Positions 38,386 to 48,021 of a stretch of DNA of 64,000 nt are shown here, in pieces. Below the pieces are notes generated by a model. That model saw only the letters and a list, made by a program, of their open reading frames with translations. It had not been told where the DNA came from and ran no database searches. The position numbers and the translations under genes are program-made. Within the stretch, counting starts at the first letter, position 1. Each line of letters opens with the position of its first letter. The stretch comes from Thalassotalea sp. 42_200_T64. Its GTDB lineage: Bacteria > Pseudomonadota > Gammaproteobacteria > Enterobacterales > Alteromonadaceae. The DNA lies in contig MABC01000074.1 in assembly GCA_002162925.1 (NCBI GenBank), positions 28,517-92,516 on the forward strand, read 5' to 3'.

Positions 38386-38824
38386 ATGACTATTATCGAT
38401 AATCTAATCTTACTTATTCTGGCCATTGTTTTAATTGTTGGCACCTATCAAATATTTTTTTTCCCACAAAATCATCCGCATCAAAGATGCGTTAATTTAT
38501 CCGAATCGATTCGATGATTTAATCCCTTTTAAGCCACATTGTATCTGGATTTATTCATTCATCTATTATCCGTTTATCGTCTCAATTGTGCTGGCAGTAA
38601 ACTCTATGGAAGATTTCATCTACGTATGCATAAGCTTTATGTTGTTGGTATTCATTCATGTTGGATTTTTCTTTATGTTTCCGGTTAAAACGCCCTGCGA
38701 ATGGCGAGACTATGATGCTACTGAGAATTCATTCTTGACACTTTGGGCGGAGCTATCACCGGAAAAACCGTGTTTAGCCTGTATTTATTGGCGCTTCAAG
38801 TGGATGAGGGCTGCGGGCATCTAG
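38386..38824 (+). pseudogene. PAP2-like membrane protein remnant, frameshifted and truncated
   Basis: It starts at ATG 38386 behind a GAGAGGG ribosome site (MTIIDNLILLILAIVLIVGTYQ). An 8-T run at 38455-38462 shifts the frame; with seven T's it would continue SHKIIRIKDALIYPNRFDDL and further membrane helices to 38824. The part RFDDLIPFKPHCIWIYSF followed by helices resembles the N-terminal half of PAP2-type phosphatases, but the catalytic C-terminal half is absent. The frame ends inside intergenic repeat sequence (GCTTCGGGCTACGGG). The 8-T run could also be a sequencing or phase-variable slip; the truncation remains. Confidence 0.45.
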
Positions 38825-38850
38825 CTTCGGGCTACGGGATAGTGACTAAA

Positions 38851-38898
38851 GGGAACGAGGAACTGGATTTATCAAATAGTTTGTAGTTCCTCGTTCCC
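38851..38898. repeat. GTTCC-heptamer inverted repeat
   Basis: GGGAACGAGGAACT (38851-38864) and AGTTCCTCGTTCCC (38885-38898) form a perfect 14-bp inverted repeat around a 20-nt loop. The arm is made of the same xxGTTCC heptamers as the array at 11042-11108. Confidence 0.75.
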
Positions 38899-38965
38899 CG
38901 TTCCTTAAAATAAACCCTCCCTATTCGCCATCCATGGCCCGGGAGGATAAGCATCATATATGTGC

Positions 38966-38988
38966 AAAAAAAACAGCGATTTTTGCTG
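38966..38988 (-). terminator. Weak terminator after the M3 peptidase gene
   Basis: Read on the minus strand, a short CAGC/GCTG stem is followed by eight T's, 28 bp after the M3 peptidase stop. The stem is short, so activity is uncertain. Confidence 0.45.
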
Positions 38989-39015
38989 GCTTTTTTAGTA
39001 TGGTTGCTGTGTTAT

Positions 39016-41178
39016 TTACTTATCGTTCGTCACTAAACCACGACGCTCAAGTAAATGTTGTGGGTTTGGCTCTTTACCACGGAAGCGCTTGTACATGGTC
39101 ATTGGATCTTCTGTGCCACCACTTTGTAATACGTTTACCCGATAGCCGGTAGCCGCTTCCTGGTTGAAAATACCTTGTTCTTTAAATACTTCCCAGGTAT
39201 CGGCATCAAAAATGTTTGACCAGATATAGCCGTAGTAACCTGAAGAGTAACCACCGGCAAAGATATGCGAGAAGTAGGTTGAACGATAACGCGGCGCGAT
39301 TTCGTCAATTAAGCCTAATTCCGCTAGCGTATCCGCTTCAAATTTATCGGCATCTTGTAACTCTGCGGTTTCAAGAGTGTGCCATTTTAAATCAAGCAAA
39401 GCGGCAGCCATATACTCAGTAGTCGCAAAGCCTTGGTTAAATTTACCTGAAGCCTGAATTTTTTCTACCAGTTCGGCAGGGATCACTTCACCGGTTTTGT
39501 AATGCTTGGCAAAGTTGTTTAACACTTGTGGCTCGGTCATCCAGTTTTCCATCACTTGTGATGGGTATTCAACGTAATCACGAGGTAAAGAGGTACCCGT
39601 TAACGAACGGTAGTAACCGTCTGATAATAAACCTTGAATCGCATGACCAAATTCATGGAATAAGGTAGAGGCTTGATCAAACGTTAATAATACCGGCTCA
39701 CCGTTTACTGGCGCAGGGTAGTTTAGAACGTTATAAATAATTGGCTGAACGTTCTCGCCGTACATTTTGAATTGTTTACGGAATGAACTCATCCAGGCGC
39801 CGCCACGTTTCGATTCACGGACATAGAAATCGGTCATGTAAATACCAATTGAAGAGCCATCTTTATCGAACACTTCATAAGTAGTAACATCTGGGTGATA
39901 CTTAGGTAAATCATCACGTTGTTTAAATTCAACACCCCATAACTGGTTGGCCGTGTAGAACACGCCTTGCATGGTGTTGTTTAATTCAAAGTAAGGTTTA
40001 GTGATAGATGCGTCTAACGCATATTTCATCTTTTTCACTTTTTCTGAGTAGTACCACCAATCCCATGCTTCTAATTTAAAATCAGCACCTTGAGAATTGG
40101 CAAACTCTTGCATATCGACAACTTCTTGTTTCGCGCGTTTAAGTGATGCCGGCCAAACTTTATCTAATAACCCGTAAGCGTTTTCAGGCGTTTTTGCCAT
40201 GTTGTTTTCAAGTACGTAATGGGCGTGAGTTTTATAGCCTAATACTTGTGCGCGTTGGTAACGAAGTGACGCCATTTCTGATGCGATCGCTTTGTTATCG
40301 TTAGCGTTGTCGTTGTCACCTCGGTGAGTATAGGCATAGAATAATTGTTCACGTAACTTACGGTTGGTTGAGTAGGTTAAGAACGGGTAAAAGCTTGGGC
40401 GATGGGTGGTAAATACCCACTTACCGTCATGGCCACGCGCCGTTGCGGTAGCTGCGGCAGCGGCAATGATGCTTTCTGGTAAGCCATCAAGTTGTTTTTC
40501 ATTATCAATAACTAATTCAAAACCATTAGTTTCATTTAATAAGTTTTCACCAAACTGAATGCTTAATGCAGAAAGTTGTTGGTTTATACCACGTAACGTT
40601 TCTTTATCGGTTTCGTTTAAGTTAGCACCGGCACGAACAAAACCTTTGTACGTTTTTTCTAACAGCGTTTTTTGTTCGGTGTTTAAAGTTAATGACTCTT
40701 TTTGGTCAAATACGGCTTTCACCCGTTGGAATAATTTGTCGTTTAAATTAATGTCATCACTCATTGCAGAGAACTTAGGAGACATTTCTTTTGAAATGGC
40801 TTGCATCTCAGGAGTCGACATTGAGCCAATTAAGCCGTAAAAGGTGTTGGTTACTTTATCCAGTAAATCGCCACCTTTCTCCATGGCTTCAATGGTGTTT
40901 TCAAAAGTCGCAGCGTCTGGGTTATCGGTAATTGCGGCAATTTCAGCTTTTACTTCGCTAATGCCTTTTTCCATTGCCGGCTGATAGTGGCCAATTTTGA
41001 TTTTTTCAAATGGTGGAATGCCAAACGGTGCGTCATATTCTTGATAAAATGGGTTGCTTGCTTCCACGTTTACGGTTTGTTGAGCAACTTCTGCACTAGC
41101 TACAGTTTCCGTCGTTGCTGAATTACAACCAGCAAGAGCAATGGCTAACGCAATTGGCGTTAAAATACGTGCTTTCAT
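39016..41178 (-). CDS. dcp: M3-family zinc metallopeptidase lipoprotein (dipeptidyl carboxypeptidase type)
   Basis: Protein of 720 residues. A lipoprotein signal (lipobox LAGC, Cys about 18) is followed by a long helical M3 fold. The zinc site is HEFGH at 508-512, followed by the family stretch LPRDYVEYPSQVMENWM that holds the third ligand region. Length and motifs match periplasmic or lipid-anchored Dcp-like peptidases, which remove C-terminal dipeptides. It is monocistronic. It differs from E. coli Dcp in being predicted to be lipid-anchored. Confidence 0.92.
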   Translation of the reverse strand: MKARILTPIALAIALAGCNSATTETVASAEVAQQTVNVEASNPFYQEYDAPFGIPPFEKIKIGHYQPAMEKGISEVKAEIAAITDNPDAATFENTIEAMEKGGDLLDKVTNTFYGLIGSMSTPEMQAISKEMSPKFSAMSDDINLNDKLFQRVKAVFDQKESLTLNTEQKTLLEKTYKGFVRAGANLNETDKETLRGINQQLSALSIQFGENLLNETNGFELVIDNEKQLDGLPESIIAAAAATATARGHDGKWVFTTHRPSFYPFLTYSTNRKLREQLFYAYTHRGDNDNANDNKAIASEMASLRYQRAQVLGYKTHAHYVLENNMAKTPENAYGLLDKVWPASLKRAKQEVVDMQEFANSQGADFKLEAWDWWYYSEKVKKMKYALDASITKPYFELNNTMQGVFYTANQLWGVEFKQRDDLPKYHPDVTTYEVFDKDGSSIGIYMTDFYVRESKRGGAWMSSFRKQFKMYGENVQPIIYNVLNYPAPVNGEPVLLTFDQASTLFHEFGHAIQGLLSDGYYRSLTGTSLPRDYVEYPSQVMENWMTEPQVLNNFAKHYKTGEVIPAELVEKIQASGKFNQGFATTEYMAAALLDLKWHTLETAELQDADKFEADTLAELGLIDEIAPRYRSTYFSHIFAGGYSSGYYGYIWSNIFDADTWEVFKEQGIFNQEAATGYRVNVLQSGGTEDPMTMYKRFRGKEPNPQHLLERRGLVTNDK

Positions 41179-41415
41179 TTGATTTCCTGTAATGATGTGA
41201 TTATTGTCTCAATATCTTTTGCAGTAAAACTATCTATGCTGAGACTAAAAATTATTATTCGACAACGTTTTTATAACAAAGTTGATGCGTTGTAAAATTT
41301 TTAGTTATATAGAGAGTACTTAATTTGTAAGCAAATAAGTCAATATTGTTACGAAATGATTACAACTGGGGTCGTGTCTAGTTGATAATGAATGACAATC
41401 GAGTTGAGAATAGCT

Positions 41416-42075
41416 ATGAGCACATTGAATTTAAACTTAGACCGAAGCATTCCGCTAGCGATAAACACTACCGATATGGCTTGGCAGGGATCTCCGAGCT
41501 TAGGTGTTTATCGTAAAAAGCTGGAACGAGAAGAGGCGGAATCCGGTGTTACCACCAGTGTGGTTAAATATGAGAAAGGGACGAGTTTTTCATCGCATCC
41601 GCACCCAGGTGGTGAAGAAATTTTTGTGCTCGAGGGGGGATTTGAAGATGAACATGGTAAGTTTCCCAAGGGCACCTATTTTCGTAATCCTCCCGGTACT
41701 TCGCATTCGCCGAAAAGCCCTGAAGGCTGCGAGCTGTTCGTTAAGCTTAATCAATTTCAACCGGGGGATGATACGCCAGTCAAAATTGAAACCCAGATGC
41801 AGCCATGGTTACCTGGTTTGGTGGATGGCTTATCGGTCATGCCGCTTTATTCCTTTGGCACGGAACACACGGCATTAGTTCGTTGGCAACCCGGGACGCA
41901 TTTTCAACCCCATGTACACGCTGGTGGTGAAGAGATTTTCGTATTAGACGGGGTGTTTGAAGACGAACATGGCACGTATCCCAAAGGCACCTGGCTCCGC
42001 TCGCCCAATTATTCAAAGCATAATCCGTTTAGTGAGCAAGGCTGTATCATCTTGGTGAAAACGGGTTATATGTAG
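41416..42075 (+). CDS. Double-cupin protein, ChrR-like cupin domains
   Basis: Protein of 219 residues from ATG 41416 (an upstream in-frame start at 41392 would add eight). It has two tandem cupin repeats. The first has SSHPHPGGEEIFVLEGGFEDEHG, the second FQPHVHAGGEEIFVLDGVFEDEHG; each supplies a His-x-His...Glu metal site. Each repeat ends with a Pro-rich KGT-(Y/W)xRxPxxSxH strand. This resembles the C-terminal cupin of ChrR anti-sigma factors, but no zinc anti-sigma domain is present, so it is more likely a metal-binding or dioxygenase-like enzyme. No sigma gene is adjacent. Confidence 0.8.
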   Translation: MSTLNLNLDRSIPLAINTTDMAWQGSPSLGVYRKKLEREEAESGVTTSVVKYEKGTSFSSHPHPGGEEIFVLEGGFEDEHGKFPKGTYFRNPPGTSHSPKSPEGCELFVKLNQFQPGDDTPVKIETQMQPWLPGLVDGLSVMPLYSFGTEHTALVRWQPGTHFQPHVHAGGEEIFVLDGVFEDEHGTYPKGTWLRSPNYSKHNPFSEQGCIILVKTGYM

Positions 42076-42151
42076 TTCGAATTTATATTGTAAATAGGGG
42101 CACATTCGAAAATGGCTCCCTACTTTATTTGGTTGCGATAACTTATTTCTA

Positions 42152-44581
42152 TTATTCGTAACGTAAGGCACTGATTGGATTGGCCCTTGCCACTTTAAAT
42201 GCATGCAAAGCGATCACCACCCAGGCTAAGCCAACGGCGACGATGCCTGAGAGCAAGATGATCGGTATTAGCAAGTCGATGCGCTCGGCAAAAAATTGCA
42301 AATACATGTTTGAGGCAAAGTAAGCCAATGGCAAGGCAAAGATAATCGCCCACATCACTGGTTTTGAGAACTGCCATAATAACAGTCTGACGATTTGCGG
42401 CAGTGATGCGCCCATGACTTTGCGAATGCCTATCTCTTTGGTGCGTGAGCGGGCCATAAATGCCGCCAGGCCAAATAAGCCGATCAATGCCAATAATAGG
42501 GCGATGCCAGCAAACCCGGCCAATACACCATTCATGGTTTTATAAATTTGATAGAGTTGGTTAAACAAGCCATCCAAAAATTTATGCTTAATCGGGTAGT
42601 CGGGTAATACTCTTTTCCATGCTTCTTCAATTTCTAACAGAATGTTTGCCGATGCACCTTTCTTAATGCGTATTGCACCATAACGATGTGGGTATGGATT
42701 ATTAATAAAAATCCAGGGTTTTATTTTATTGTGCAGGCCTAACAAATTTTGATCTTCCATCACGCCAACAATGTCGTATTGAAACGCTTCTTGTTCACCT
42801 GCTTCGCCCCAAAAGGTTTGGCCAACGGCATCTGCCGGCGTGGCAAAACCGAGTTTACGGGTGAGTAACACATTCACTATCACATTGGCTCTTCGATTCT
42901 CTATATCGCGCCTTTCATCGCCGAGCACTTCTCTTGAAAAATCTCTGCCGGCCACTAAGGGGACATCGAAGGTTTTTAAGTAATCATGATCGACTTCATT
43001 CAAGTTGGCTTGCACATCACTGTTTTCATCACCTTTTATCCGACTCACGTCGCGCATGCTGTTGCTTTGCTCAAATGGCACTTGCGCGGTAAAGGTAACA
43101 CTGCGAACGTCTGATAATTGCAGTAACTCATTACGTAACGTATTTTCTCTTTTACGAATCGATTCCACCGCCATTTTTTCAAGCACTAACACTTCATCTT
43201 TTGGATATATATCACTGCTTTGTTGCACTTTTTCATTTTGATAAAACACTATCATCACGATGGCGAGCATGAAAATAGACAGCATAAATTGGGTGCCAAT
43301 CATCAACGAGCGGAAAAAGCTGCCTTTGGCACCTTTGCCATTGGCATCTCTTAACGCATCGATTGGCGTGGTTTTGGTGATCAAAAAACTGGGGTAAGCG
43401 CCAGCGATAAGCCCTACAATCACCGTAGTGGTGAGTAACCAGGGCATTAGGCCAAGATAATCGAGCAGTACAACTTTATCGGTCGCCTGATTAAATTGTG
43501 GTACTGCCAGTTCTAAAAATACGATTGCCAAGATCATCGCAATAAAGGCGATGGTCATGCTTTCGGTTAAAAACTGAGTCATTAACTGGCCTCGACCAGC
43601 TCCTAAGGTTTTACGTAACCCCACTTCTTTGGCCCGGCCAATACTTTGCGCCGTAGCGAGGTTGGTGTAATTCACAATGGCGATAATGAGTACTAACATG
43701 CCGAGAATTTGAATGCTTTCAATGACGGGCATGCCAACCATTTCCCAGAACGCGGCGTTGGTGTCTTTGAGGTGGTGCGCGTTTAATGAAGCCATGAATT
43801 CTTCTTTCTTGTCCGGCTCTACGTGACGATCAAAAATCGCATTTATTTTACTATTTAACTCAGCCAGTGGCATCACCTGCTTGGTCATCAGGTACACCTG
43901 GTTGCCACCACTGATGTTGTTCCAGTTACCGGCCAAATCCCAGTCATCGATACGGTTGAGTGCGACTAATGGCGCAAACATAGTGACACTCGCACTAATA
44001 AACGAAGAATTGAAATGAGAGTTTTGCGCAATTTCTTCAATCACTGCGGTAACGTGTAAGTCGAATTCGTGGTTAAGCAACACGGTTTCACCAATAACAT
44101 CGGTACGACCAAAGAATTTCATTGCCGTATCCGCGGTTAGCACTAAACCTTTCGGGTCGGCCAGGGCGCGAGCATCGCCAGCAATGTAATTAAAATCGAA
44201 AATATCCAATAATTCTTTGTCGGCAAACTTCACCGTTTCATGAAAATGGCTATCGCCTATGGTTAACAAGTAGCCACGCCTTATGGTGCGGGCAAAGGCC
44301 TCCAGCTCTTCCAGTTCGGCACCGATTAATGGCCCCATGGCGGAATAGGTATTGTCGAGTTGTTTAACCCCAATGTTGGCGGTAGGCGCCATAATGGAAC
44401 CAACCGTGTAGATACGTTGATGGTTTTTATACATGGTGTCATGGTTTTTCTCGTACTCGGCAAGAATGCCACCGAATAAATAAACGGTAAGGCCAATGGC
44501 TAAGCCGATCACGTTGATAGCGGCATAGAGTTTATTTTTCGCCAATGCTCGTATCGCTATTTTTATATAATTTTGAAACAT
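42152..44581 (-). CDS. ABC exporter permease, MacB/FtsX type (distal copy)
   Basis: Protein of 809 residues. An N-terminal membrane helix (about 20-40) is followed by a large MacB-type periplasmic core domain, then membrane helices near 285-305, 335-360 and 385-405. A second periplasmic domain and a C-terminal three-helix FtsX block complete it, with the hallmark RTKEIGIRKVMGASLPQIV and the end NPISALRYE. This is the doubled FtsX architecture of long MacB-like permeases without an ATPase domain. It lies 77 bp after the other permease and is the last gene of the predicted four-gene export operon. Confidence 0.9.
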   Translation of the reverse strand: MFQNYIKIAIRALAKNKLYAAINVIGLAIGLTVYLFGGILAEYEKNHDTMYKNHQRIYTVGSIMAPTANIGVKQLDNTYSAMGPLIGAELEELEAFARTIRRGYLLTIGDSHFHETVKFADKELLDIFDFNYIAGDARALADPKGLVLTADTAMKFFGRTDVIGETVLLNHEFDLHVTAVIEEIAQNSHFNSSFISASVTMFAPLVALNRIDDWDLAGNWNNISGGNQVYLMTKQVMPLAELNSKINAIFDRHVEPDKKEEFMASLNAHHLKDTNAAFWEMVGMPVIESIQILGMLVLIIAIVNYTNLATAQSIGRAKEVGLRKTLGAGRGQLMTQFLTESMTIAFIAMILAIVFLELAVPQFNQATDKVVLLDYLGLMPWLLTTTVIVGLIAGAYPSFLITKTTPIDALRDANGKGAKGSFFRSLMIGTQFMLSIFMLAIVMIVFYQNEKVQQSSDIYPKDEVLVLEKMAVESIRKRENTLRNELLQLSDVRSVTFTAQVPFEQSNSMRDVSRIKGDENSDVQANLNEVDHDYLKTFDVPLVAGRDFSREVLGDERRDIENRRANVIVNVLLTRKLGFATPADAVGQTFWGEAGEQEAFQYDIVGVMEDQNLLGLHNKIKPWIFINNPYPHRYGAIRIKKGASANILLEIEEAWKRVLPDYPIKHKFLDGLFNQLYQIYKTMNGVLAGFAGIALLLALIGLFGLAAFMARSRTKEIGIRKVMGASLPQIVRLLLWQFSKPVMWAIIFALPLAYFASNMYLQFFAERIDLLIPIILLSGIVAVGLAWVVIALHAFKVARANPISALRYE

Positions 44582-44658
44582 ACTCGTTCCTTTAATGTAA
44601 CTGTAACTATTTAACTGTTATCTATTTGATTGCTATGTAATTAATAACTCGATTTTTA

Positions 44659-47181
44659 TTATTCGTAATGCAGAGCTTTAATTGGATTTGAACGGGCAAC
44701 TTTTGCCGCATTACCACCTACGGTTAACCAGGCAATCAATAACGCGCCGCCGCCGGCAACCAAACAAATAGGCACTAACCACAATGTATCGATCCGATAA
44801 GGAAAAGCTTCTAACCATTGCAACATCAAAGACACCGATATTGGCCATGCCACTAGCATGGCGATGATCACCGGTTTGGAGAATTGCCAAATTAGCAGCG
44901 ATACTATGTCTCTCACTCTGGCGCCCATGACTTTGCGGATGCCGATTTCTTTTGTTCTGCGCTCTGCGGTAAAGGCGGCAAGGCCATATAATCCAAGACA
45001 AGCAACAACAATGGCCAATAAAGAAAATGCGGCAAATAACCGTGCTTGCGCTAGTTCCTGGGCATATTGCGCTTTCATCATTTCGCTTAAAAACTGCAAA
45101 TTAATTGGCTGCATTGGCACATTGGTTTTCCAGATGCTCTCAATTTTGGGCAATAAAGCAGCGACATCGTTAGTGTTGAATACTAAACTTGCCACTCGAA
45201 ATCGTTCAGGGTTTAACAAATAAACACTAGGGCGAACGCCAAACTTGATCGAACGAAAATATACGTCTGGCACCACACCTATGATGGTTAGCAGAAATTT
45301 TTGATCGCGAAACACACTCGATTTCAGGGTTTGCCCAAGCGCTTGTTCCGGGCTGGTAAAACCGTATTTTTTAACAGCTGACTGGTTTAAAATGATGTTC
45401 GCATTGCCCATGCTGGTAGCGCCTTCGGCTGAGCGATTGATTTGATCGGTGCCAAAAGACGGATCAAATAACCTACCGGCAATTGGCGCAATGTCGTACG
45501 CTTCGAAAAAACCATAGCCCATCACATGATGATTTAATAATTCGCCACGATTGTTGCTACTGTCGTCTCGTGTGCCTTTGAGCTTGTAGTAATTATTGTT
45601 TTCATTGTCTTGGGTCGGCGATTCCGATGAAAATACCACATCGTCAATTTCGGTTAAGTTTAATAACTGTTGTTTTAAACTTTCCAGGTTATTACCGGCA
45701 CTTCTGATGTTTAACACCAACTTGTTGTCGCTCACATAACCAACGTCCATAGAATTGGCGAATATTGTCTGTCCGTAAACCACCGCGGTACTTATCACTA
45801 ACGAGATTGACATGGTAAATTGAAATATCACCAACACACTGCGCAGTTTCGACGAACTACTCGACTCTGCGCCTTTGCTTGATTTTAAAATATGGGCCGG
45901 TAAAAAGCGCGATAAAAACATCGACGGATATAACCCGGCACCGATACCGACCAATATCGAAATAGTAATTAAGGATAAAATTAAATCAGCATCTTCAAAT
46001 AAGCGCAATTCAAGCTCTCGTCCCAGCACACTGTTATAAAGTGGCAAGGCGGCCTCTACCGCCACTAAGGCAAATAATAATGAAATCAGCACCAGGGCAA
46101 TGGCTTCACCTAAAAATTGAATTGCCACCTGGCCACGACTCGCCCCCATCACTTTGCGCATCGCCACTTCACGCGACCTCTGGCTTGCTCTGGCGGTTGC
46201 CAAATTCATAAAGTTAATACAGGCAATAAGCAAAATTAAACTGGCAACGACGATAAAGATATAAATCATTTTTAAGTCACCCATCGGCGTTAAATCACCC
46301 ATGGTACCGGCGTGCTCTTTTGCCTTTAAATGCAAGTCGGGTACTAACATTGCTCGATGTTTTAATATGTCAGTGACTTGGGCGCCATCAGACATTGGCC
46401 CCATGCTGTCTTTAAACAAGTTAGGAAAAGGGCTTTCATTGTTTACCCAATAATTAATGCGCTGTTGCAATTGGCCAACACTCACGCCTTCACGCATTTT
46501 GAAATAGGTGTAGACATTCACACTGGTCCAGGTTTCTAACGCACTGGGATCATCATCGAACAAGGATGGCTGCAAATACACAATCATGCTTGGGTCTAAA
46601 TGCGAAGCACCGGGAAAGTTTTCAATAACCCCGGTGATTGGTAAGGTTGTCGGTTCGGCAGCAATACAACAAATGGTAATGGTTTGGCCGACAACGTCGG
46701 TTTTGCCAAAATATTTTAGCGCCAGCTCTGCGCTGATGACTAAATCGAAAGGTTTTTTGAATGAAGATTCTTTGCTACCGTGTTTAAAAGGCAAATCAAA
46801 AATATTGAAAAAGCTGCCATCCACTAAGGTGATTTGCTCGCTAAAGGCATCATTATTTTGTCTAACCGTGGTGCCAAAATTAAGCATACGCACGCCATCT
46901 TCAATTTCATTGCTGGCGTAATCTCGCAGTGCTGCCATCATCCTGCCGGCTGATCTGACGGTTAAAAATTCTGGCCGGTCGGGGATCAGGTGAGCGGTGT
47001 GCAACCTGACTAAACGATCGCTATCTTTTAGCCATTGATCAAAGCCGGTTTCTTCCCGTACAAACAGCATGATCAAGATACAGCTCATTAAGCCGATGGC
47101 CAAACCAAAGATGTTAATGAAAGAAAACATGCCGTTTTTGACTATGTTACGCCACGCTGTAATTAGGTAATTACGAAACAT
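44659..47181 (-). CDS. ABC exporter permease, MacB/FtsX type (proximal copy)
   Basis: Protein of 840 residues with the same layout as its downstream neighbour: an N-terminal helix (about 20-42), a MacB-type periplasmic domain, two FtsX blocks (SREVAMRKVMGASRGQVAIQ and RTKEIGIRKVMGARVRDIV) and the C-terminal NPIKALHYE. The two permeases are paralogues and could form a heterodimer served by the single ATPase encoded upstream. The gap to the ATPase gene is 58 bp. The substrate is unknown. Confidence 0.9.
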   Translation of the reverse strand: MFRNYLITAWRNIVKNGMFSFINIFGLAIGLMSCILIMLFVREETGFDQWLKDSDRLVRLHTAHLIPDRPEFLTVRSAGRMMAALRDYASNEIEDGVRMLNFGTTVRQNNDAFSEQITLVDGSFFNIFDLPFKHGSKESSFKKPFDLVISAELALKYFGKTDVVGQTITICCIAAEPTTLPITGVIENFPGASHLDPSMIVYLQPSLFDDDPSALETWTSVNVYTYFKMREGVSVGQLQQRINYWVNNESPFPNLFKDSMGPMSDGAQVTDILKHRAMLVPDLHLKAKEHAGTMGDLTPMGDLKMIYIFIVVASLILLIACINFMNLATARASQRSREVAMRKVMGASRGQVAIQFLGEAIALVLISLLFALVAVEAALPLYNSVLGRELELRLFEDADLILSLITISILVGIGAGLYPSMFLSRFLPAHILKSSKGAESSSSSKLRSVLVIFQFTMSISLVISTAVVYGQTIFANSMDVGYVSDNKLVLNIRSAGNNLESLKQQLLNLTEIDDVVFSSESPTQDNENNNYYKLKGTRDDSSNNRGELLNHHVMGYGFFEAYDIAPIAGRLFDPSFGTDQINRSAEGATSMGNANIILNQSAVKKYGFTSPEQALGQTLKSSVFRDQKFLLTIIGVVPDVYFRSIKFGVRPSVYLLNPERFRVASLVFNTNDVAALLPKIESIWKTNVPMQPINLQFLSEMMKAQYAQELAQARLFAAFSLLAIVVACLGLYGLAAFTAERRTKEIGIRKVMGARVRDIVSLLIWQFSKPVIIAMLVAWPISVSLMLQWLEAFPYRIDTLWLVPICLVAGGGALLIAWLTVGGNAAKVARSNPIKALHYE

Positions 47182-47239
47182 GATGATGTCCTTGTTTTAC
47201 AATTTTATGTTAAGACGGTATTTACAGGTAAAGCTACAA

Positions 47240-47920
47240 TTAAGCTGCACGTACATTTTCAGTCACTACATGACCATCAAATAAATTGATAGTACGACGG
47301 GCGTAATCTGCATGCGCCGGGCTATGCGTTACCATGACAATGGTGGTACCTTCCTGGTTTAACTGTTGCAGCATTTCCATCACTTCCTGACCATGGGCGC
47401 TGTCTAAATTACCGGTAGGCTCATCGGCAAGGATCATCGCTTGATCGCCCACCACTGCACGGGCAACCGCTACGCGTTGTTGTTGGCCGCCAGACAATTG
47501 GCTGGGCATATGTTTCGCTCTATGGGCAATGCCGACTTTGTCCATCACTTTGGCGACACGCTCTTTGCGTTCGGCGGATGGAATGTTGTGGTAAAGCAAT
47601 GCCAGTTCAATATTTTCTTGTACGGTAAGCTCTTCAATTAAATTGAAGTTTTGAAAAATAAAGCCAATGTTATGTTTGCGAATATTGGCCAGTTGCGCCT
47701 CGCTATAATCTGAAATATCCTCACCCATAAACAGGTATTGGCCATCGGATGGGTTATCTAACATGCCGACGATATTCAATAAGGTAGATTTGCCACAGCC
47801 AGAAGGGCCCATGATGGCAACAAACTCACCTTGTTCAATTTCAATGTTGACACTGTTTAACGCTGCGGTTTCAACTTCGTCGGTTTGGTATACTCTTGAA
47901 AGATTGTGTAGCTTTAACAT
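47240..47920 (-). CDS. ABC transporter ATP-binding protein (LolD/MacB type)
   Basis: Protein of 226 residues. Walker [10 protein letters not shown] (about 38-46), signature [14 protein letters not shown] (about 140), Walker B with ILADEPTGNLD, and switch His in VMVTHSP. The type matches the ATPases that drive FtsX-like mechanotransmitters. It lies between the adaptor gene and the two permeases on the same strand, so it should energise both. Confidence 0.94.
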   Translation of the reverse strand: MLKLHNLSRVYQTDEVETAALNSVNIEIEQGEFVAIMGPSGCGKSTLLNIVGMLDNPSDGQYLFMGEDISDYSEAQLANIRKHNIGFIFQNFNLIEELTVQENIELALLYHNIPSAERKERVAKVMDKVGIAHRAKHMPSQLSGGQQQRVAVARAVVGDQAMILADEPTGNLDSAHGQEVMEMLQQLNQEGTTIVMVTHSPAHADYARRTINLFDGHVVTENVRAA

Positions 47921-48021
47921 AATTAATTTTCCTCTTTATCTCGTTGTTATTTGTTTACATTCAAAAAGTTATTGGTAGTACATTGATTGCTGTTGCTAAT
48001 TCAGCAACTGAATTAGCGGTA

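Noticed and set aside
41416..42075. ChrR-type anti-sigma factor
   Set aside because: Only cupin domains are present; the zinc-binding anti-sigma N-terminus is absent and there is no adjacent sigma gene.
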